Source of the DNA: Schleiferilactobacillus shenzhenensis LY-73
GTDB lineage: Bacteria; Bacillota; Bacilli; Lactobacillales; Lactobacillaceae
Direction: 5' to 3'
Length of the DNA stretch: 64,000 nt
Assembly: GCF_000469325.1 (NCBI RefSeq)
Contig: NZ_KI271585.1
Coordinates: forward strand, 76,236 to 140,235
The position numbers and the translations under genes are program-made. Below, piece after piece: positions 58,794-64,000 of this stretch. Within the stretch, counting starts at the first letter, position 1. Each line of letters opens with the position of its first letter. The notes beneath the pieces are model-generated. The model was not told the DNA's origin, ran no database searches, and saw only the letters and a program-made list of their open reading frames with translations.

Positions 58794-59099
58794 ATGAACA
58801 GCGTACAAATTACCAGCATAGTTGTCTTAATTGCTGGCGTCATCCACCTGGTGGTCAAGGACCTATACCCCCACGTGAGTCATTTGCCGCTCCCTGAAAG
58901 GGCCCAGTGGCAGAGGACAGTTGGGTGGTGGCTGTTGGGGTTGGGCGTGGCCCTATGCCTAACTGGCTTTATGCCTGCCGTCCAGACACATCCCAACTCG
59001 TACTTCTGGTCACTGACCATTTCAAGTGTAGCTACGTTCATTGCGGCAGCCAGCACAACATATCGTCATGCTAAAAACAAGAGTAACCGGCCACAGTGA
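58794..59099 (+). CDS. Small three-helix membrane protein
   Basis: A 101-residue protein with three hydrophobic segments (about 5-22, 44-62 and 69-87) and a basic tail. GGAGGTG precedes the ATG at 58794. It follows two secreted proteins in one unit. In a bacteriocin locus such a protein would be an immunity candidate; this is inference from position and size only. No family is recognised. Confidence 0.65.
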   Translation: MNSVQITSIVVLIAGVIHLVVKDLYPHVSHLPLPERAQWQRTVGWWLLGLGVALCLTGFMPAVQTHPNSYFWSLTISSVATFIAAASTTYRHAKNKSNRPQ

Positions 59100-59164
59100 A
59101 TCCAACGACAAGCTGCCGTAAGACAAAGGCTGCGGTAGCATATTACGCATATAATAGTGCATCC

Positions 59165-59213
59165 AAACAGGGCCCAGCAGGACGGGAAACCGTCTTGTTT
59201 GGCCCTGTTTTGT
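59165..59213 (+). terminator. Terminator of the secreted-protein unit
   Basis: AAACAGGGCC (59165-59174) pairs with GGCCCTGTTT (59201-59210), with an inner GGACGG/CCGTCTT stem and a T-rich tail. From 59214 to 59366 I see no gene. Confidence 0.8.
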
Positions 59214-59366
59214 TGGCCTGCTGGCAGACCAACAAACGATTGATCCACTCTTCCAGAAAAATTCCTTCTTTCTAAAAACAGATTCATATAATCTAGTGGT
59301 ACCGCTCTCTTTCTTGATATGCCGGATTCTTTGCGAATCGGTTGCTAGCAGGCGAGCTAGGCGGCG

Positions 59367-59395
59367 TTGAAAAGATGCTTAGGCCGGCCTAAAAT
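59367..59395 (+). promoter_or_regulatory. mntH promoter with a DtxR/MntR-type operator
   Basis: TTGAAA (59367-59372), 17 bp, TAAAAT (59390-59395). The perfect palindrome TTAGGCCGGCCTAA (59379-59392) fills the spacer and enters the -10 box. It resembles the TTTAGG...CCTAAA operator of DtxR/MntR metalloregulators, so repression by Mn(II)-MntR is likely. A second -10-like TATAAT lies near 59423. Confidence 0.75.
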
Positions 59396-59465
59396 AATAC
59401 TTCCCTTCTCCAAAATACGCGGTATAATGAAAACGAAAGTTGAAAATAGAGAGGTGTGGTTGTTC

Positions 59466-61064
59466 GTGAGTGATAACAATCCGAACCAACGGCATAAGCT
59501 CATCGAGTATGCCAACGGCCCTTCCTTGGAGGAGATCAACTCCACAGTCAAGGTGCCAAAAGGGAAAGGCTTCTGGCGGACGCTGCTGGCCTATTCCGGT
59601 CCTGGCGCGCTGGTTGCCGTGGGATATATGGATCCTGGTAACTGGTCGACGTCGATCACAGGTGGTCAGAATTTCCAATATCTACTGATGTCGGTCATTC
59701 TGATGTCGAGTTTAATTGCGATGTTGCTTCAATATATGGCAGCTAAACTCGGCATAGTCACCCAGATGGATTTGGCCCAGGCGATTCGGGCTCGAACCAG
59801 TCGGACACTCGGTATCGTCCTTTGGATTATGACCGAGTTGGCCATTATGGCCACCGATATTGCAGAAGTCATCGGGGCCGCCATTGCGTTGAACCTATTG
59901 TTCCATATTCCAATCGTTGTCGCGGTTTTCATCACCGTCTTCGATGTACTGCTCTTATTGTTACTGACGCGCATCGGCTTTCGAAAAATTGAAGCCATTG
60001 TGGTGTGTTTGATCCTTGTCATCCTTTTCGTCTTCATCTACGAAGTCGCTTTGTCTAACCCAGTGTGGAGCGACGTGTTAGCCGGCTTCGTCCCCAGTAC
60101 CAAGACGTTTGCAACAGCGCCTGTCGTGGGTGGTCAAACACCGCTGTCCGGTGCGCTGGGAATCATCGGGGCCACCGTCATGCCGCATAACTTGTATTTG
60201 CACAGTGCAATTTCTCAGACTAGAAAAATTGACCACTCCGATCCGGATGATGTAGCGGCAGCGGTGCGCTTCACCGCTTGGGACTCCAACATTCAACTGA
60301 CGGCGGCGTTTTTCGTCAACGCCCTTCTGCTCATCATGGGCGTGGCTGTGTTCAAAACTGGTGCAGTGAAGGACCCGTCTTTCTACGGGCTGTTCCAAGC
60401 ACTGTCGGACACATCTAAACTGAGTAACCCCATCCTGATCAGTGTCGCCAAATCAGGTGTCCTATCCGTCCTGTTCGCTGTTGCCCTGCTTGCCTCTGGG
60501 CAAAACTCGACGATCACCGGTACGTTGACCGGCCAAGTCATCATGGAAGGCTTTGTCCACATGCGGATGCCTTTATGGGCCCGCCGCCTTGTCACTCGGC
60601 TCATCTCTGTTGTGCCCGTCCTACTGGTCGTCGCGCTGACTGCTCGAGAAACAGAGATTCAGCAGCACGTAGCGCTAAATAACCTAATGAACAATTCTCA
60701 GGTATTCCTAGCCTTCGCGTTGCCTTTCTCAATGCTGCCACTACTCATGATGACGGATAGCCGTGTCGAAATGAGCGATCGGTTTAAAAATAATGGTTGG
60801 CAAAAAGTGTTGGGATGGATTTCGGTCATTGGCTTGACCATTCTCAATATGATTGGCTTGCCGGATTCGATTACTGATTTCTTCGGCGATCACCCCGCCA
60901 GCGGGCAGGTAGAAGCGGCTCACATTATCGCCTATGTCTTGATTGCCATCGTGATGGCTATGCTGGTCTGGACAATTCTTGATCTGCGGCGGGGCAACAA
61001 GCGCTACGCTAAGAGTCAAGAGGCAAAACGTGCACGGGAGGCAGCAGCAAGTGAAGCAAAATAA
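59466..61064 (+). CDS. mntH: Nramp-family Mn(2+)/H+ symporter MntH
   Basis: A 532-residue metal transporter with eleven or more helices. It has the Nramp metal-binding motif DPGNW in helix 1 and the helix 6 motif ATVMPHNLYLHS (M, H). Both are needed for Mn2+ coordination. GTG 59466 behind GAGAGGTG is chosen. The frame continues upstream to 59367, but this would include the promoter and operator. It imports manganese for oxidative-stress tolerance. It overlaps the next gene by 14 nt. Confidence 0.93.
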   Translation: MSDNNPNQRHKLIEYANGPSLEEINSTVKVPKGKGFWRTLLAYSGPGALVAVGYMDPGNWSTSITGGQNFQYLLMSVILMSSLIAMLLQYMAAKLGIVTQMDLAQAIRARTSRTLGIVLWIMTELAIMATDIAEVIGAAIALNLLFHIPIVVAVFITVFDVLLLLLLTRIGFRKIEAIVVCLILVILFVFIYEVALSNPVWSDVLAGFVPSTKTFATAPVVGGQTPLSGALGIIGATVMPHNLYLHSAISQTRKIDHSDPDDVAAAVRFTAWDSNIQLTAAFFVNALLLIMGVAVFKTGAVKDPSFYGLFQALSDTSKLSNPILISVAKSGVLSVLFAVALLASGQNSTITGTLTGQVIMEGFVHMRMPLWARRLVTRLISVVPVLLVVALTARETEIQQHVALNNLMNNSQVFLAFALPFSMLPLLMMTDSRVEMSDRFKNNGWQKVLGWISVIGLTILNMIGLPDSITDFFGDHPASGQVEAAHIIAYVLIAIVMAMLVWTILDLRRGNKRYAKSQEAKRAREAAASEAK

Positions 61065-61488
61065 CGTTATATCGCACATCTTAGTGGGTGTCGATGATTC
61101 CCCAGATGCCCTGACCGCGTTCCAGTACGCATTGCACCGCGCCCGTCAAGAGCAAACCAAGCTGACGATCGTCTCCATTTTGGAAGATGACGAGATGAAT
61201 GTCTTCCAAGCCTTGGATAAAGATTACGTCCATGGTCAGCACGATGATCTGCAAAAGCATATCGAAAAATACCGACAGCTCGCATTGGACGCCGGCATCA
61301 AGCAAGTGGACGCCGTGATTGCCGAAGGCGACCCCGGGGACGTCATCGTTCACCAGGTCATTCCGGCGGTGAAACCGGACTTGCTGATCGTCGGTGCCAA
61401 ATCGAAGCAAGGCATCAGCAAGCATTTCGGCAGCCAGGCCGCTTACATGGCAAAATACGCACCGATTTCGGTATTGGTCGTGCGCTGA
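61051..61488 (+). CDS. Universal stress protein, UspA family
   Basis: A 145-residue UspA-domain protein. The ATP-binding fold is marked by HILVGVDDSPDALTAFQYAL at the start, and VGAKSKQGISKHFGSQAAYMAKYAPISVLVVR at the end carries the G-x2-G-x9-G(S/T) type nucleotide loop in divergent form. GTG 61051 has GGGAGG 9-10 nt upstream and lies inside the end of mntH. Co-transcription with mntH is common in lactobacilli. Confidence 0.92.
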   Translation: MKQNNVISHILVGVDDSPDALTAFQYALHRARQEQTKLTIVSILEDDEMNVFQALDKDYVHGQHDDLQKHIEKYRQLALDAGIKQVDAVIAEGDPGDVIVHQVIPAVKPDLLIVGAKSKQGISKHFGSQAAYMAKYAPISVLVVR

Positions 61489-61515
61489 TCCCGTACCACC
61501 TCCTTTAAGATCGTA

Positions 61516-61554
61516 GAAAGGCCCCGTCGACAATCGCTGTCAACGGGGCCTTTC
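61516..61554. terminator. Bidirectional terminator between the usp and yitT-like genes
   Basis: GAAAGGCCCCGT (61516-61527) pairs with ACGGGGCCTTTC (61543-61554), with a continuing GACA/TGTC pair inside. Confidence 0.85.
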
Positions 61555-61566
61555 TCATACTCCGAT

Positions 61567-62190
61567 TCAGTTGTCCTGTACCGGCGGGAAGGGTTGATAA
61601 TGGCGGAGCAGCCAGCCCATCAGGCCTGAATAAAGAAAGGTGAAGGCCAGGCCCCAAAGCAGGGATTGCCAGCCGAAGACCAGGGTACTGGCCAGCAGAA
61701 CGATCACGTTGATCACTCGCAGCATCAGTGTCACGTTCAACTGCGGCCGACGGTGGGCGATAATCAGGGCGAAGACGTCCAGCCCTGCCGTTGAGGCGTT
61801 GCTGGCGATGCAGCAATAGTAGCCGGCGCCGATGAAGAGGCTGGCGGCCAGAACATCCACCAAGGGCCACGTCGCCAGACGCAGCGGCACGGCCGACCAG
61901 GCGGCGAAAAAACCCATGTAGGCCAGGCTGCTGACGATGGACCGGACGAAATTCGTGCGGCCCAAAAACGCCAGCGCAAACGCTAAGCAGCTGACCGTGA
62001 TGATATTCGTCCAAGTGACCACGCTCAGCGGCGTTAGGCGGGCCAAGACCATGCTCAGCGACGTCCCCCCGCCGCTAATGATGTTCGCGGGGACCATGAA
62101 CTTAGCGTAGCCAAACGCAATAAGCAGGTTGCCCAGCAGAATCAGCAAGAGAGGCTTCCCGTGCGCCCGAGCCGCTGCCGTGACTTTCAC
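61567..62190 (-). CDS. YitT-family membrane protein
   Basis: A 207-residue protein with five to six helices and the family opening GNLLIAFGYAKFMVPANIISGGGTSLSMVL, known from YitT/YczE-like proteins. NASTAGLDVFALII marks the later conserved loop. Function is unknown. The GTG start at 62190 overlaps the stop of the upstream gene (GTGA), so translation is probably coupled. Confidence 0.8.
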   Translation of the reverse strand: MKVTAAARAHGKPLLLILLGNLLIAFGYAKFMVPANIISGGGTSLSMVLARLTPLSVVTWTNIITVSCLAFALAFLGRTNFVRSIVSSLAYMGFFAAWSAVPLRLATWPLVDVLAASLFIGAGYYCCIASNASTAGLDVFALIIAHRRPQLNVTLMLRVINVIVLLASTLVFGWQSLLWGLAFTFLYSGLMGWLLRHYQPFPPVQDN

Positions 62191-62969
62191 CAGTCCACCG
62201 CAATGGTCACGGGGAAGTGATCCGACGCGTACTGCCCGGCCGGCGACACCGTTGTATCCACCGCGTAGGCCGCCACGGGCACTTGGTCATTCACGAAGAA
62301 ATAATCTAGCCGGGTAGCCGTCTGACCAGGCCGATAGGTGGGCGGCTCGCTGTCCTGCCACGTGCCCGGAGTGGGGTCCGGTCGTTTCTCTGCCGTCAGG
62401 GCCGCGTCCCGCAAGGTCTGGGTCATCGTCGCATAGGCCGTGTCGCTGGGGACCATGTTGAAGTCGCCGGTCACGATGAACGGCAAGGTCTGCCGTTCCT
62501 GGGCGAACGTGGTGAGAATCTGCTTCACCCCGAAGTCCCGAGCGGCCACTGAGATGTGGTCCAGATGGACCGTCACCAGGTAGAACTGCCGCCCGCTGGC
62601 CTTCTCCCGCAGCCGCGCCCACTGGAAGATCCGGTAGGTCGCCGCCCCGGGATAGACAGACGGTTCGTCCGGCGTCTCAGACACCCATTGGTGCCCTTCA
62701 GCCAGCGCGTCGAACTTGGTTTTCTTGAAGAAAAGCGCCGCCGCTTCGCCCTTGTCCACGGTATTCTCCCGAGGAATACCGAACCCGCGATAGGCCGGCA
62801 AAGCCGCCGCTAGGTCTGCGAACTGGTGCGGTTCTGCTTCTTCGACGGTAAAAATGTCTGGATCGAGTCGCTGCAAGTTCGCCAGGACATAGGGCCGCCG
62901 GGCCGCCCAAGCCCAGGGGGCATCGGCCGTGGTATCTAACCGAATGTTATACGTGGTGATGGTAATCAT
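62187..62969 (-). CDS. Endonuclease/exonuclease/phosphatase-family hydrolase
   Basis: A 260-residue EEP-fold enzyme: ITITTYNIRLDTT at the start, metal-binding glutamate in FTVEEAEP, VTGDFNMVPSD (catalytic DxN) and the C-terminal SDHFPVTIAVDW with the catalytic Asp-His. Substrates in this fold range from DNA and RNA to inositol phosphates and sphingomyelin. No signal peptide is present, so a cytoplasmic phosphodiesterase is likely. GAGAGGAG precedes the ATG at 62969. Confidence 0.88.
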   Translation of the reverse strand: MITITTYNIRLDTTADAPWAWAARRPYVLANLQRLDPDIFTVEEAEPHQFADLAAALPAYRGFGIPRENTVDKGEAAALFFKKTKFDALAEGHQWVSETPDEPSVYPGAATYRIFQWARLREKASGRQFYLVTVHLDHISVAARDFGVKQILTTFAQERQTLPFIVTGDFNMVPSDTAYATMTQTLRDAALTAEKRPDPTPGTWQDSEPPTYRPGQTATRLDYFFVNDQVPVAAYAVDTTVSPAGQYASDHFPVTIAVDW

Positions 62970-63035
62970 GCACTCCGCTCCTCTCTTATCCTTCTATTGT
63001 ACCTGGAAAAGCGGTTGCAAAGGGCATTGCTTACC

Positions 63036-63124
63036 ACATTTCTCATAAGGAAAGATGGTGGATTGCGTCCTAACAGCTTCACACGGTACAATGGTTTTGG
63101 ACATTTCTAAATAGGAAAGTTGGT
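63036..63124 (+). promoter_or_regulatory. iclR promoter with two operator-like direct repeats
   Basis: TTGCGT (63063-63068), 18 bp, TACAAT (63087-63092). Two similar 24-bp elements, ACATTTCT-N4-AGGAAAG-N-TGGT, lie at 63036-63059 and 63101-63124, one on either side of the promoter. Each is an imperfect dyad (TTTCT...AGGAAA). Autoregulation by the IclR protein is likely. Confidence 0.6.
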
Positions 63125-63132
63125 ATAACCCC

Positions 63133-63894
63133 ATGAATCCACCCAGTGAAAAACTCTACGGTACTGTCCTCGTCAAAGCCAAGGCCATTATGGACTACAC
63201 CCTGTCCGCCGAGGCAGCGCCAACTTTGATGGATATTAGCCGCGGCACCAGCCTCACGAAGCCCACCGCACTCAAGATACTGACCACGCTGTGCGCCCTA
63301 GGCTTCATGCATCGGGACGACCGTACCCGCCGCTACACCCTCGGCACCCAGTTCATTCCTTACGCCACCAAGGCTCTGGCCAGTTTCAGCATTCGCGACG
63401 TCGCCCTGCCCGCTCTGGAGGCACTGCGCCAGGCCACCGGCGAGACCGTCAACCTCGGCGTTCTGGCCGACGACCAGGTGATGCTGGTGGAGAAGTTAGA
63501 AAGCCCCAACTCCATCAAGCTCAAGTCCACCATCGGCGGGCGGATGCATCTCTATTCTTCCGCGATGGGCAAGGCCATCCTGGCTACTTTCCCGCCGGAC
63601 CAACTGGCCGCTTATTTCCACACAGTGACCTTGCAGCCGGTGACCCCGCACACCCTGACCACACCGGCAGCGCTTCAGCGGAACCTGACGGAGATCCAGA
63701 CGATGGGGGTGGCCATCGATAATGAAGAAAACGAGCTGGAGGTCTTCTGCGTCGGCGCCACCATCTACCGCCACCACCGGCTCTTCGGGGCCTTCAGCGT
63801 GTCCGCACCGAAATACCGGGTGCCGCAGGAGCGGCAGGCGGAACTGGTGCGGCAGGTGCTGAACACCCAACATGCGATTGCAGCGCAGATCTGA
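63133..63894 (+). CDS. IclR-family transcriptional regulator
   Basis: A 253-residue regulator. The winged helix (LMDISRGTSLTKPTALKILTTLCALGFM) is followed by the IclR effector domain with GETVNLGVLADDQVMLVEKLES, SAMGKAILA and the C-terminal FGAFSVSAPKYRV. IclR proteins control catabolic genes for aromatic, sugar-acid or glyoxylate pathways. The target is not in the window, apart from its own promoter and possibly the divergent EEP gene. Translation starts at ATG 63133. Confidence 0.9.
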   Translation: MNPPSEKLYGTVLVKAKAIMDYTLSAEAAPTLMDISRGTSLTKPTALKILTTLCALGFMHRDDRTRRYTLGTQFIPYATKALASFSIRDVALPALEALRQATGETVNLGVLADDQVMLVEKLESPNSIKLKSTIGGRMHLYSSAMGKAILATFPPDQLAAYFHTVTLQPVTPHTLTTPAALQRNLTEIQTMGVAIDNEENELEVFCVGATIYRHHRLFGAFSVSAPKYRVPQERQAELVRQVLNTQHAIAAQI

Positions 63895-63943
63895 GGCGAG
63901 GAGTGTTAGTTGGATTGAGCGGCAGGTGACTGTCTGGTCTTAA

Positions 63944-63967
63944 CCCGGGTGACTCCGGGCTCCGCGG
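63944..63967. repeat. 24-bp intergenic repeat, copy B (inverted)
   Basis: This is the exact reverse complement of 41140-41163 (CCCGGGTGACTCCGGGCTCC onward). It lies in the G+C-rich stretch after iclR. The remainder of 63895-64000 shows no gene. Confidence 0.7.
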
Positions 63968-64000
63968 GCGGGGGCGGCGACGCGAAGCTAGTGCGAAGCC

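Overview
The window looks like a chromosomal segment of a high-G+C member of the Lactobacillaceae (for example a Lacticaseibacillus-like species). The basis is strong AGGAGG-type ribosome binding sites, frequent GTG/TTG starts, CcpA-type cre sites, and typical gene families: water-forming NADH oxidase, oleate hydratase, a DUF4767 lipoprotein, Rgg, and NrdD/NrdG. The species call is inference. No rRNA, tRNA or insertion sequence was recognised.

Layout. 1-1.5 kb: end of an APC-like permease and an M20 deacylase. 1.6-10.0 kb: a complete type II-C CRISPR-Cas system. It has a tracrRNA, a compact 1104-residue cas9, cas1, cas2 and a 54-repeat array. The tracrRNA orientation implies that the array is transcribed on the minus strand, convergent with the cas operon. 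A small gene whose N-terminal half resembles the N-terminal domain of BREX PglZ abuts the far end of the array. 10.8-27 kb: housekeeping and accessory genes, namely a hydrolase, a lipoprotein, an ABC exporter, a CPBP protease, a MerR/aldo-keto reductase pair, Hsp20, an ArsR/DJ-1/MDR module with clear operators, anaerobic NrdDG and a CPA1 antiporter.

28.0-33.5 kb: a compact lanthipeptide cluster, the most interesting part. A 48-residue precursor gene (28089-28235) is followed by a three-domain lanthionine synthetase. That enzyme keeps the LanC zinc ligands, so it is class IV/LanL-like. Next come an ABC exporter without a C39 peptidase and a transglutaminase-like cysteine protease candidate that could remove the leader or tailor the product. 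A hairpin between precursor and synthetase looks like an attenuator.

33.8-43.8 kb: an AAA ATPase with a winged-helix remnant, NADH oxidase, a GlcD-like oxidase, a 36-bp perfect palindrome containing a parS-like 16-mer, Dps, an MFS pump, a TIM-barrel protein, and a TetR / 45-residue peptide / oleate hydratase unit. 43.9-55.7 kb: a glycan locus with a membrane-anchored AraC regulator, a YesL-like protein, GH20, GH29, GH1 and an Lpl/Ytc-type ABC importer lacking its own ATPase. Divergent operons here share cre sites and a direct repeat. 56.7-59.1 kb: an Rgg regulator next to two secreted proteins and a small membrane protein of unknown function. 59.4-63.9 kb: mntH with a DtxR/MntR-type operator and a universal stress protein, a YitT-like protein, an EEP-family hydrolase, and an IclR regulator with two operator-like repeats.

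To the eye, the CRISPR, lanthipeptide and Rgg regions are richer in A+T than their neighbours, which would fit accessory DNA. All functional statements are by motif recognition, with no database search.
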